Positions 6,900-13,013 of a DNA stretch of 13,013 bases are shown here, in pieces; position 1 is the first letter of the stretch, and every line of letters begins with the position of its first letter. A model generated the notes under the pieces. It was not told where the DNA came from. It saw nothing but the letters and a program-made list of their open reading frames with translations, and did not search any database. Source of the DNA: Parvularculaceae bacterium (GTDB lineage Bacteria > Pseudomonadota > Alphaproteobacteria > Caulobacterales > Parvularculaceae); NCBI GenBank assembly GCA_004213235.1, contig SHAI01000048.1:1-13013 (forward strand), given 5' to 3'. Position numbers and translations under genes: made by a program.

Positions 6900-8324
6900 T
6901 TACTCTGTCACCGGAATTTCCGGTAACGTATTTTTTTGACTTAGCCAGGCATTTGTCTCCCGTAAAGCACGTTCCGCAATTGCCCGTTTTTTCGCTCGGC
7001 CTTTTTCTTTACCGCGCAGGCGTTCGCCATTTGGTCCACGGATTGGTCCGTCAATTGTCGGGAATAGCCCGAAGTTCACATTCATGGGCTGAAATGTCCC
7101 TTTTGAGCCGGCACCTTCAGAAATGTGCCCGCCAGTAATATGGGCAATAAGGGCTCCCAGCGCCGTCGTCGCTGGTGGAAGTGAGAAATCGGCACAGAGA
7201 GCATCGCTGGCAGCGAGGCGTCCGGTTACAAGGCCAAGTGCCGCGCTTTCAACATACCCCTCAACGCCGGTGATCTGTCCGGCAAAACGCAATGCCGGAC
7301 GAGCTTTCAGGCGCAGACGGGCATCAAGCAATTTCGGTGAGTTGATGAATGTGTTGCGATGAATGCCGCCCAGGCGCACAAACTCCGCTTCCTGCAGGCC
7401 GGGTATCATCCGGAAAACATCTTTTTGCGCGCCATATTTCAGCTTCGTCTGGAAGCCAACCATATTATAAAGCGTACCCAGCGCGTTGTCCTGGCGCAGC
7501 TGCACGACCGCATGAGGTTTCTTGTCTGCATGCGGATTTGTAAGGCCGACAGGCTTCATTGGGCCAAATCGCAGGGTTTCGCGCCCGCGCGCGGCCATCA
7601 CCTCGATTGGCAAACACCCCTCGAAATAAGGCGTGGATTTTTCCCACTCTTTGAACTCGGTTTTTTCCCCGTCAATCAGCGCATCAATAAACGCGTTATA
7701 TTCCTGCTCGGACATGGGGCAGTTGATATAATCGGCCCCATCGCCGCCAGGGCCAGCCTTGTCATAGCGGGATTGGAACCACGCGATATCAAAATCGATG
7801 GAGTCCTTCATCAAAATCGGCGCAATTGCGTCAAAGAAGGCAAGCGCATCCTCGCCCGTCAGTTCATGTATCGCATTGGCAAGGCCCGGCGAGGTCAGCG
7901 GTCCCGTCGCGATAATCACGTTCGCCCAATCCTCTGGCGGTAAGCCGGTGATCTCTTCGCGGCGGATCGTGATATTGTTGTGATTTTCCAGCGTTTCGGT
8001 GACCTCGGCGGCGAATCTGTCCCGATCAACCGCCAATGCGGCACCTGCTGGCACTTTATGCGCATCCCCCGCGCGCATGATTAACGATCCTGCCCGCCGC
8101 ATCTCTTCATGAAGAAGGCCGACGGCGTTGCCATGAGCGTCATCGGAGCGGAAGGAATTTGAGCAAACCAGTTCCGCAAAAGCGTCGGTTTGGTGGGCAT
8201 CGGTACGTGTGATGGGGCGCATCTCATGGAGAATGACCTGCGCGCCGGCTTCGGCTGCCTGCCAGGCGGCTTCTGAACCGGCAAGGCCGGCACCGATGAT
8301 GTGTATTGGGTTTTGCTTTGTCAT
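6900..8324 (-). CDS. trmFO: Methylenetetrahydrofolate--tRNA-(uracil-54-C5)-methyltransferase TrmFO
   Basis: TrmFO makes ribothymidine at position 54 in the T-loop of tRNAs, taking the carbon from 5,10-methylenetetrahydrofolate and reducing it with FADH2. The 474-residue protein starts with the FAD-binding GAGLAGSEAA (11-20) and carries strongly conserved blocks: HEMRP (33-37), ELVCSNSFRSDDAHGNAVGLLHEE with Cys54 (51-74), HKVPAGAALAVDRDRF (89-104), and EGCLPIEVMAARGRETLRFGPMKPVGL with Cys237 (235-261). The two cysteines match those shown to matter in the Bacillus enzyme (Cys53 and Cys226). TrmFO is typical of Gram-positive bacteria and alphaproteobacteria, replacing the SAM-dependent TrmA of gammaproteobacteria. 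The ATG is fixed by the FAD motif ten residues in; no strong Shine-Dalgarno sequence is seen. It is divergent from the membrane-protein gene at 8527. Confidence 0.98.
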   Translation of the reverse strand: MTKQNPIHIIGAGLAGSEAAWQAAEAGAQVILHEMRPITRTDAHQTDAFAELVCSNSFRSDDAHGNAVGLLHEEMRRAGSLIMRAGDAHKVPAGAALAVDRDRFAAEVTETLENHNNITIRREEITGLPPEDWANVIIATGPLTSPGLANAIHELTGEDALAFFDAIAPILMKDSIDFDIAWFQSRYDKAGPGGDGADYINCPMSEQEYNAFIDALIDGEKTEFKEWEKSTPYFEGCLPIEVMAARGRETLRFGPMKPVGLTNPHADKKPHAVVQLRQDNALGTLYNMVGFQTKLKYGAQKDVFRMIPGLQEAEFVRLGGIHRNTFINSPKLLDARLRLKARPALRFAGQITGVEGYVESAALGLVTGRLAASDALCADFSLPPATTALGALIAHITGGHISEGAGSKGTFQPMNVNFGLFPTIDGPIRGPNGERLRGKEKGRAKKRAIAERALRETNAWLSQKNTLPEIPVTE

Positions 8325-8526
8325 AAGGGCGGTTTAGGGCCGCGCCGGTGTTTTGGAAAGCGCTTAGATCGGGATTTCGGCTATGCGCGCCCCGGACACC
8401 GGAGAAAGTCATGGTCTTGCAAAGAAGGGCGTCGCGCCGCAAAGTCAGCGCGGGGCAACACGGATGGGTTATGCGGCATTGGTGCCGCGAAGCCATCTGG
8501 TTGTGAAAGCTATGGGCGGGGTCAGT
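8325..8526. other. Divergent intergenic region, trmFO and membrane-protein gene
   Basis: Promoters for trmFO (minus strand) and the membrane-protein gene (plus strand) should lie here, but I cannot name a clear -35/-10 pair on either strand. The frame of the membrane protein stays open across part of this region (from 8383), but it is Gly-, Arg- and Ser-rich there and unlike the membrane domain. A small ORF in another frame (8411-8506) has a good ribosome-binding sequence. Confidence 0.4.
8411..8506 (+). CDS. Possible small ORF of 31 residues before the membrane-protein gene
   Basis: An ATG at 8411 sits 6 bases after GGAGA (8401-8405), and the frame ends with TGA at 8504-8506, 20 bases before the preferred start of the next gene. 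The predicted peptide is very basic at its N-terminal half (MVLQRRASRRKV) and ends in a Trp-, His- and Cys-containing part. I do not recognise it. It could be a small protein or a leader peptide coupling translation to the gene at 8527, or it may be chance. It overlaps, in another frame, the possible longer N-terminus of the next gene, so at most one of the two is real. Confidence 0.25.
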   Translation: MVLQRRASRRKVSAGQHGWVMRHWCREAIWL

Positions 8527-8529
8527 ATG
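8515..8529 (+). promoter_or_regulatory. Ribosome-binding site that favours the 8527 start
   Basis: GGCGGGG at 8515-8521 is spaced 5 bases from the ATG at 8527. The upstream in-frame ATG at 8383 has no comparable purine-rich sequence in front of it. An in-frame ATG at 8512 (five codons earlier) overlaps this site and is less likely. Confidence 0.5.
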
Positions 8530-9807
8530 AAACTTGGGATTTTTGCCACGACGGGCGCAGCGCTCCATTTTGGCGTATCGCGGCTTGAAACCATTGCCCG
8601 CATTGCGTGGCTGCCCATCACGCTTTTGCTCATCTTTGAAATGGCATTCGCTTTTGGCGCGTATTCGATTGTTAATAATACGGTTTTGACATTCTCTGAC
8701 GTGCCAAGGGGCTTGGCGTTTGAGCGGGTGTATGCAGGCGCAATCGGCATCGTTCAAGCTGGTGTAGTCAATGGGGATTGGTCGATCATCGCCCTCGCGG
8801 CGGTCGCCATTTTGCTTCATCTTATCCTGGTTGGTTCTTTTCTGGTTCCCTTAATCCGCCTTGCTGGACTGGGTGAGGTGCCCCGGCCAGGGGTGGTGCG
8901 GCTTCCCTTTGGGCCAAATCAATTGCGCTTGATTATAGCGTTAACATTCAGCTTGGCAGCGGTGGTGCTCATCGCGATTGTTCCGGCATCTATGGCGGCG
9001 GGGTTCATTACCGGGGCCATAGATGACGCATTGGGGCGCACTTATGCCAATTTCCCGAATGAAAATAGTTTGCATACGATTGATTTGCTGAGTGCCAAGG
9101 ACGCTCTTACCCTGCGCGGAGATTTCTGGGTATTTGATTTTGGCCTGATGTCCGCTTTGGTCGCTGGTGTCGCAGCTGTCCTGTTCATCATATTAATGCA
9201 ACATTTCCGCCAGGCAAACCGGCCCGCGGCGACCCGCGCCAATCCCATCCTTCGGGCGTTGTTCATCCTCGCGACATTTGTGGTTGTCATTGGTGGCCCC
9301 GCTTTCTTCCAGATGTTGAGTGTCAGTAGCGGCGAATTCGTGCCGCGTACTTTTGCAGACAATGTTTATGGCGGTCTGTTCCTACTGTTCGTTTTATATA
9401 TGAGCGTGAGATTCCTCGCTTATCCTGGCATTGCCGTTTGCCGCAATTCTCTATCAATGTCCGGCGTGTTGTCCGTGTCCCGCGGATGGAACTTATTCCG
9501 TATGGGGGGGATATTTATTCTGCTTGCCCTGCTGTTAACGCTCGTACAGTGGCTGATTGATTCATTCGCTTTTCCGCTTATAGCAACGACTGTCATGACG
9601 CTGTTCACCGCTAGCGAAAGTGTGTCTTTGATTTTCAATGATGGTGAAGCTGCCGCCTGGATATTCCCGCTCTTTAGCTGGATATGGACCGGGATAAAAA
9701 TAGTATACAAATTCGTGTGGCTGTTCTTCACCTACGGCGTGTGGGCGGGGTTTCTGGGCCAGCTTTATCGCCTGTCTGATGAGGGGGGTGCGGCCCGGCC
9801 GGATTAG
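8527..9807 (+). CDS. Polytopic membrane protein, unknown function (paralogue of the next gene)
   Basis: The protein is 426 residues from the ATG at 8527, with about seven or eight membrane segments (roughly 26-46, 86-110, 134-160, 203-224, 242-263, 280-298, 326-350, 385-408). I choose 8527 over the first in-frame ATG at 8383 because GGCGGGG (8515-8521) lies 5 bases upstream and because residues 1-36 align with the start of the downstream paralogue; the extra 48 codons are polar and unlike it. Three blocks are shared with the neighbour: the N-terminal amphipathic stretch and first helix; RLAGLGEVPRPGVVRLPF (111-128) against its RLVALGEDRQGIFQIRF; and AYPGIAVCRNSL...SRGWNLFRMGG (298-328) against its AFPAACAVENRL...TKGHAWSIFGA. 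This last pattern recalls the membrane domain of some glycerophosphodiester phosphodiesterases, without any catalytic domain. The function is not known. Confidence 0.8.
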   Translation: MKLGIFATTGAALHFGVSRLETIARIAWLPITLLLIFEMAFAFGAYSIVNNTVLTFSDVPRGLAFERVYAGAIGIVQAGVVNGDWSIIALAAVAILLHLILVGSFLVPLIRLAGLGEVPRPGVVRLPFGPNQLRLIIALTFSLAAVVLIAIVPASMAAGFITGAIDDALGRTYANFPNENSLHTIDLLSAKDALTLRGDFWVFDFGLMSALVAGVAAVLFIILMQHFRQANRPAATRANPILRALFILATFVVVIGGPAFFQMLSVSSGEFVPRTFADNVYGGLFLLFVLYMSVRFLAYPGIAVCRNSLSMSGVLSVSRGWNLFRMGGIFILLALLLTLVQWLIDSFAFPLIATTVMTLFTASESVSLIFNDGEAAAWIFPLFSWIWTGIKIVYKFVWLFFTYGVWAGFLGQLYRLSDEGGAARPD

Positions 9808-9894
9808 AGTGAACCGGCCTAGACCCTGTCAGGTCTTAAACAATCGGCCTATTAAAAGTAACGCGAAAGCAGGCATCTGAAAGGGAGAGAAAAA

Positions 9895-10782
9895 ATGTCT
9901 GATCGACTGTCGGCTGCGGCCATTGCCACTGAAGCGCTGGAATTTGGTTGGCGGCGTTTTTTCACAACCGTGCGCTATGGCTGGCTCACCTTTCTTCTTT
10001 GTGGGCTAGGTCTGGGGGGCAGTATCTTCCTGCTGCTCGGTGGTTTTAGTATTGGCGATGGTGCGGAACGGGAACCTATGTGGTTGGCTTTGCCAGTTGT
10101 TTTGGTGGCGAGCGTTTTGAGTGGCATCCTGATTTCGGGCTTTTATGCATCGCTTTACCGGCTGGTTGCACTAGGCGAAGACCGGCAGGGGATCTTTCAA
10201 ATCCGCTTTGATGGCGCGGCGCGGCGCACTTTCTTTGCGATTCTGATAACGAGCCTCATCAGTATTCTGATCTGGATTTTTTCGGCCCTGATCGCGCAAG
10301 GTCTCACAGGCATTTCGTTCCAGGAATTGGTTTTTGGGTTTGAAAAATTGATGGATAACCCGGAGGATTACGCCGGGTCTGTCGGTATTTTTAAACTCAT
10401 GTTTTTGACATTGGCAATTGGCGCTCTGCCAAGCATTTATGTTGGGGTAAAGCTGGCTGCATTCCCGGCCGCATGTGCGGTCGAAAATCGGCTGGTATTA
10501 TTAAAATCATACGCAATGACTAAAGGACACGCCTGGTCGATTTTTGGTGCTGTCATTCTCTTTAGTCTGGCGTTTTTTGCATTAAGTATTGTATTGGAGT
10601 TAAGTACGTCAATTATTGGATTAATTGCTAATTATTTTGTTTCTCAAAGTGGCGATGGTATAAACTTGGCATCCGTGCTGTTGCTAATCGCACCGGCTAT
10701 CCAAGTCTGTTTTCAGATTTTTATTGTGGGTGCGCAGGTCGCGTTTGGCGGTTCAATCTATCGGCGTTTAGCGGCCGACTGA
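9895..10782 (+). CDS. Polytopic membrane protein, unknown function (second of a paralogous pair)
   Basis: This 295-residue protein has about six membrane segments (roughly 30-50, 63-88, 110-134, 164-188, 213-243, 258-285). The start is well supported: AAGGGAGAG (9881-9889) lies 5 bases before the ATG. It shares with its upstream neighbour the N-terminal block, the RLVALGE-x5-G-x4-F motif after the second helix (89-105), and the central AFPAACAVENRL...KGHAW pattern (189-214). It lacks the neighbour's two or so extra helices. The genes are 87 bases apart on the same strand and probably co-transcribed, which suggests that the products act together, perhaps as a complex (inference). The second half, near 10560-10660, is much richer in A and T than the surroundings and uses codons such as TTA and ATT. 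I do not know the function. A bidirectional terminator follows. Confidence 0.85.
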   Translation: MSDRLSAAAIATEALEFGWRRFFTTVRYGWLTFLLCGLGLGGSIFLLLGGFSIGDGAEREPMWLALPVVLVASVLSGILISGFYASLYRLVALGEDRQGIFQIRFDGAARRTFFAILITSLISILIWIFSALIAQGLTGISFQELVFGFEKLMDNPEDYAGSVGIFKLMFLTLAIGALPSIYVGVKLAAFPAACAVENRLVLLKSYAMTKGHAWSIFGAVILFSLAFFALSIVLELSTSIIGLIANYFVSQSGDGINLASVLLLIAPAIQVCFQIFIVGAQVAFGGSIYRRLAAD

Positions 10783-10834
10783 CGCCTGACCTGGTCGTGA
10801 ATGCAGTGCCGCAGGACACCTGTTCCCTGAATAC

Positions 10835-10863
10835 AAAAAACGCGCCCCTTGGGCGCGTTTTTT
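10835..10863. terminator. Bidirectional intrinsic terminator between convergent genes
   Basis: Six A (10835-10840), then CGCGCCC (10841-10847), a 3-base loop CTT and GGGCGCG (10851-10857), then six T (10858-10863). The stem is perfect and flanked by A and T runs on the two sides, so it can end transcription of the membrane-protein gene from the left and of the hydrolase gene (stop at 10883, minus strand) from the right. Confidence 0.92.
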
Positions 10864-10882
10864 ATGAAGCTTAGGGGCACCG

Positions 10883-11554
10883 TTAGCCTTCAATATAGGG
10901 GCCTTCGGGCAGCTCAAAAGCGAGGCGTTCATCGAGATAGCTTTCCGCGATGGTAAGGAAGTTTTCCACTTCCGTTTCCATAAAGTGGTCCGCATCGGGA
11001 AGAATTTCAAATTCAATCTTGCGCCCTTTTTGCGTGCGCGTACGCTCCGCCATGTTTTTGGTTTCTTCTGGCGGGCAAATCCGGTCATGCTCGCCATGAA
11101 TGATGACCCCGGAAGAGGGGCACGGGGCCAGGAAGGTGAAGTCATAAAGATTTGCTGCGGTTGATGCGCAAATGAAGCCGACAATTTCCGGCCGGCGCAT
11201 CAAGAGCTGCATGCCAATCCACGATCCAAAAGAAAAGCCCCCGACCCAGGCGAAAGGCGCATTTGGATTCAGCTGTTGGAGATAGTCCAGCGCCGTTGCG
11301 GCATCGGCCAATTCGCCTTGCCCCTGATCATATTCCCCCTGAGAGCGGCCAACCCCGCGAAAGTTGAACCGAAGAACGGAAAACCCGCGCTTGGTGAACA
11401 TGTTATACATCTCATAGCAGATGCGGTTGTTCATGGAGCCGCCGAAAAGCGGGTGCGGGTGCAAGATCAACGCCACTGGCGGTGTGTCCCCGCGACCTTT
11501 TTGATATTGCCCTTCAAGGCGGCCTTCCGGCCCGGCGAATACGACTTCCGGCAT
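10883..11554 (-). CDS. Alpha/beta hydrolase (COG2945-like)
   Basis: This is a compact 223-residue alpha/beta hydrolase. It has the family features in order: LHPHPLFGG (31-39), the HPHP turn near the oxyanion hole; LRFNFRGVGRSQG (61-73); the nucleophile elbow GGFSFGS with Ser108; GEHDRICP with the probable acid Asp157; and ADHFM with the probable base His190. No signal peptide is seen, so it is cytoplasmic, and the lack of a lid insert fits this group. The substrate cannot be told; the group contains esterase-like enzymes of mostly unknown role. The ATG has TGAGGA (11562-11567, minus strand) 7 bases upstream. It diverges from iscR, and an IscR-type site lies about 95 bases upstream of its start, so iron-sulfur control is possible but unproven. 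Confidence 0.93.
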   Translation of the reverse strand: MPEVVFAGPEGRLEGQYQKGRGDTPPVALILHPHPLFGGSMNNRICYEMYNMFTKRGFSVLRFNFRGVGRSQGEYDQGQGELADAATALDYLQQLNPNAPFAWVGGFSFGSWIGMQLLMRRPEIVGFICASTAANLYDFTFLAPCPSSGVIIHGEHDRICPPEETKNMAERTRTQKGRKIEFEILPDADHFMETEVENFLTIAESYLDERLAFELPEGPYIEG

Positions 11555-11641
11555 GAACGTGTCCTCAAAATATGATCATTTTGCTCTGGCGATGCGGCAT
11601 ATCCGGGATGACGCAGCTCAAAACCAAACAAAAGCTGGGTG

Positions 11642-11669
11642 TATAATCTTGACTAAATAAGTCAGGTTT
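11642..11669 (+). promoter_or_regulatory. Putative iscR promoter (-10) and IscR-type operator
   Basis: TATAAT lies at 11642-11647. Directly after it, GACTAAATAAGTC (11651-11663) is a near-perfect inverted repeat matching the core of the type 1 IscR site of E. coli (GACT, five A/T-rich bases, AGTC), with flanks CTT and AGG that also fit. Type 1 sites bind the [2Fe-2S] form of IscR, which represses its own operon. No good -35 sits 16-18 bases before the TATAAT, so the exact promoter is uncertain. The placement before iscR makes autoregulation the simplest reading. Confidence 0.65.
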
Positions 11670-11800
11670 CTTAGGTGCTTCCCGTGAGCGCAATTCCAGA
11701 GCGGCGCGTATAGCACGGCTCGCGGTGGTGCCAAGGGGTTTTGTGACACTTTGTGTGTTTGCGACGCCTTTATTATCGGCGAAAACCGGGTATGGCGGAT

Positions 11801-11848
11801 ATTGGTTTTGGCGCGAATTGGTTTTGGCGCGGATTGGGTTTGGCGAAG
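11801..11848 (+). repeat. Three tandem 16-bp repeats in the iscR leader
   Basis: The units are 11801-11816 (ATTGGTTTTGGCGCGA), 11817-11832 (same but a final G) and 11833-11848 (ATTGGGTTTGGCGAAG, 12 of 16 identical). The array ends 12 bases before the iscR ATG, and the last unit runs into its ribosome-binding sequence GAAGGA (11845-11850). The 16-base period is not a multiple of three, so the array is not a protein repeat. Confidence 0.9.
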
Positions 11849-11863
11849 GACAGCCGGTTTATG
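11845..11863 (+). promoter_or_regulatory. Ribosome-binding site and start of iscR
   Basis: GAAGGA at 11845-11850 precedes the ATG at 11861 by 10 bases. The start is fixed by the conserved N-terminus MKLTTKGRYAVQA. A GTG at 11753, in the same frame, would add 36 residues encoded by the repeat array and is not credible. Confidence 0.8.
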
Positions 11864-12370
11864 AAACTCACGACGAAAGGCAGATACGCGGTTCAGGCCT
11901 TGGCGGATATTGCCGCTTTTGGTGACGGGCGGCCGGTAGCGGCCTCTGAAATCTCCATTCGTCAGGGGATTTCCCAAGGGTATCTTGATCAGATTATGGT
12001 CAAGCTACGTCGGTCGGGACTTGTAGAGAGTGCGCGCGGGGTTGCTGGTGGCTATGCGCTTGCGCGCGATCCGGGTGATATCCGCATCTCGGCGATTGTT
12101 GCTGCGGTAGACGAGCAGATTAAAACAACGGCGTGCGGTAAAGGCAGTGATGTGGGTTGCCAGGGCACAAGCGTACGATGCCTCACGCATGATCTATGGG
12201 ATGAGCTTGGGCGGCAAATCGATATATTTCTCAATGCGATATCTTTGGAAGATGTGATCGAACGTCGGGTTCTGGGCGCTGCAGCGGTGAACCCGCCGCC
12301 GCGCGGGCAGCACGCAAATCCCACTGGCGCGGACGACCACCTGGCGGCGATGGCGGAGATGGTGAAATGA
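11861..12370 (+). CDS. iscR: Rrf2-family iron-sulfur cluster regulator IscR
   Basis: This 169-residue Rrf2-family transcription factor senses [2Fe-2S] status and controls Fe-S assembly genes. The winged helix-turn-helix covers about 1-65, from MKLTTKGRYAVQALADIA to GLVESARGVAGGY. The cluster ligands are visible: Cys92, Cys100 and Cys107 with His110, in the block ACGKGSDVGC...CLTHDLW, matching Cys92, Cys98, Cys104 and His107 of E. coli IscR. The spacing of the first two cysteines is 8 rather than 6. The C-terminal tail (about 140-169) is polar and not well conserved. It overlaps the next gene by 4 bases (ATGA), so the two are translationally coupled. The IscR-type operator about 200 bases upstream suggests that it controls its own operon, with repression by the cluster-loaded form as in E. 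coli (inference). Confidence 0.95.
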   Translation: MKLTTKGRYAVQALADIAAFGDGRPVAASEISIRQGISQGYLDQIMVKLRRSGLVESARGVAGGYALARDPGDIRISAIVAAVDEQIKTTACGKGSDVGCQGTSVRCLTHDLWDELGRQIDIFLNAISLEDVIERRVLGAAAVNPPPRGQHANPTGADDHLAAMAEMVK

Positions 12371-13013
12371 CACAGCGAACCTATCTCGACCACAATGCAA
12401 CAGCGCCGGTGCGCCCTGAAGTCATTAACGCGACGGCCAATGCCATGCGCGCAGATGGTAACGCGCTGTCGGTTCATACCGAGGGGCGTGCGGCGCGCGC
12501 CATGGTCGAAAAAGCCCGCGAGCAGGTGCGTTCCCTGGTTAACGGTCCGGTCAACGGGGTTATCTTCACAAGTGGCGGGACAGAGGCGAACCATTACGCC
12601 ATCCATGGCCTTGCCCGGGCGGGTAAGATCAAACGCATTTATGTTTCCGCCATTGAACATGCTGCGATCCCGACAAATGCCGAAACGACAGGTCTCCCGG
12701 TAGAGAGCGTGCCTGTCACCGCGGACGGGGTGGTGGACCTTGATGCGCTGGCCGCAGCGATTGCCGGAGAAGAGGGCGGCTTTCTCGTTTGTTTGATGTT
12801 GGCAAATAATGAGACGGGTGTAATTCAGCCAGTGCGCGCGGCGGCGGATCTGGTGCATGCGCGCGGCGGTTATCTCTTCGTCGATGCGGCGCAGGCCGTC
12901 GGCAAAATACCCGTCAATTTTGTTATGCTCGGTGCGGATATGATGGCGATGACGGGCCATAAATTCGGTGCGCCGACGGGCATTGGTGCGTTGATCGTTG
13001 CGCCGAATTTGCC
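12367..13013 (+). CDS. Cysteine desulfurase (NifS/IscS-like, class V aminotransferase), 3' end outside window
   Basis: Cysteine desulfurase is a PLP enzyme that takes sulfur from L-cysteine for Fe-S cluster assembly. The gene starts with an ATG overlapping the iscR stop and stays open to the window end (215 codons), so the C-terminal part is missing. Visible motifs: YLDHNATAPVRPEV (6-19); SGGTEAN (69-75), which binds the PLP phosphate; SAIEH (94-98), with His98 stacking on the ring; NNETG (147-151); DAAQ (173-176), with Asp173 for the pyridine nitrogen; and TGHK (196-199), with Lys199 as Schiff-base lysine. The catalytic cysteine lies beyond the window. The sequence after the lysine, FGAPTGIGAL, differs slightly from the usual GPKG. 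Next to iscR, as in many alphaproteobacterial suf clusters, it probably supplies sulfur to SUF genes downstream (inference); iscS and nifS/sufS-like names cannot be told apart from this part alone. Confidence 0.93.
   Translation, partial: MTQRTYLDHNATAPVRPEVINATANAMRADGNALSVHTEGRAARAMVEKAREQVRSLVNGPVNGVIFTSGGTEANHYAIHGLARAGKIKRIYVSAIEHAAIPTNAETTGLPVESVPVTADGVVDLDALAAAIAGEEGGFLVCLMLANNETGVIQPVRAAADLVHARGGYLFVDAAQAVGKIPVNFVMLGADMMAMTGHKFGAPTGIGALIVAPNL

Larger units (their letters stand above)
11555..11860. other. Divergent control region, hydrolase gene and iscR
   Basis: This 306-bp region holds the start signals of the hydrolase (minus strand) and iscR (plus strand), a TATAAT with an overlapping IscR-type operator (11642-11669), and three tandem 16-bp repeats (11801-11848). 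The iscR leader, if transcription begins just after the TATAAT, would be about 200 bases. The region is also open in a plus-strand frame that joins iscR (from a GTG at 11753), but this extension is not part of the family. Confidence 0.6.

Noticed and set aside
8356..8366. GAAAGCGCTTA, also present in the repeat cluster before panB (623-633)
   Set aside because: A shared 11-base word is expected by chance many times in 13 kb when all pairs are compared, and only a single copy is present here.
11753..11860. Extended N-terminus of IscR from the GTG at 11753
   Set aside because: The added residues are encoded by the 16-bp repeats and the family starts at MKLTTKGRYAV; a good ribosome-binding sequence precedes 11861.

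Overview
The window looks like chromosomal DNA of an alphaproteobacterium of moderate GC content. The evidence is the gene content: a folate-dependent TrmFO, an alphaproteobacterial-style YfgM/BamB/Der cluster, and an IscR-type Rrf2 regulator overlapping a cysteine desulfurase, the usual start of an alphaproteobacterial suf operon. Starts are mixed (ATG, GTG, TTG). I see no IS element, phage gene, tRNA, rRNA or CRISPR array. I cannot place it below class level.

Layout. (1) 2-397 (+): 3' end of an NnrU-family membrane protein. (2) 398-698: gap with four related short repeats and a possible 40-residue ORF. (3) 699-5489 (+): panB, a YfgM-like membrane-anchored TPR protein, the BamB lipoprotein and the ribosome-assembly GTPase Der. 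The last three form a close-set run for envelope biogenesis and ribosome maturation. (4) 5490-6242 (-): a short-chain dehydrogenase whose stop codon directly abuts the der stop. (5) 6243-6899: a 657-bp gap without a convincing gene. It ends in a strong plus-strand intrinsic terminator that matches no coding gene, so a small RNA is plausible. (6) 6900-8324 (-): trmFO. (7) 8527-9807 and 9895-10782 (+): two tandem, distantly paralogous polytopic membrane proteins of unknown function, closed by a bidirectional terminator. (8) 10883-11554 (-): an alpha/beta hydrolase. (9) 11555-11860: divergent control region with an IscR-type operator (core GACTAAATAAGTC) and three tandem 16-bp repeats just before the iscR start. 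(10) 11861-13013 (+): iscR and, overlapping it by 4 bp, a cysteine desulfurase cut by the window edge.

Most of the window is housekeeping: pantothenate synthesis, outer-membrane protein assembly, 50S maturation, tRNA T54 methylation and control of Fe-S assembly. The parts worth a second look are the non-coding ones (the iscR leader repeats and operator, the orphan terminator, the repeat cluster before panB) and the unassigned pair of membrane proteins. I found no sign of a new multi-gene system.
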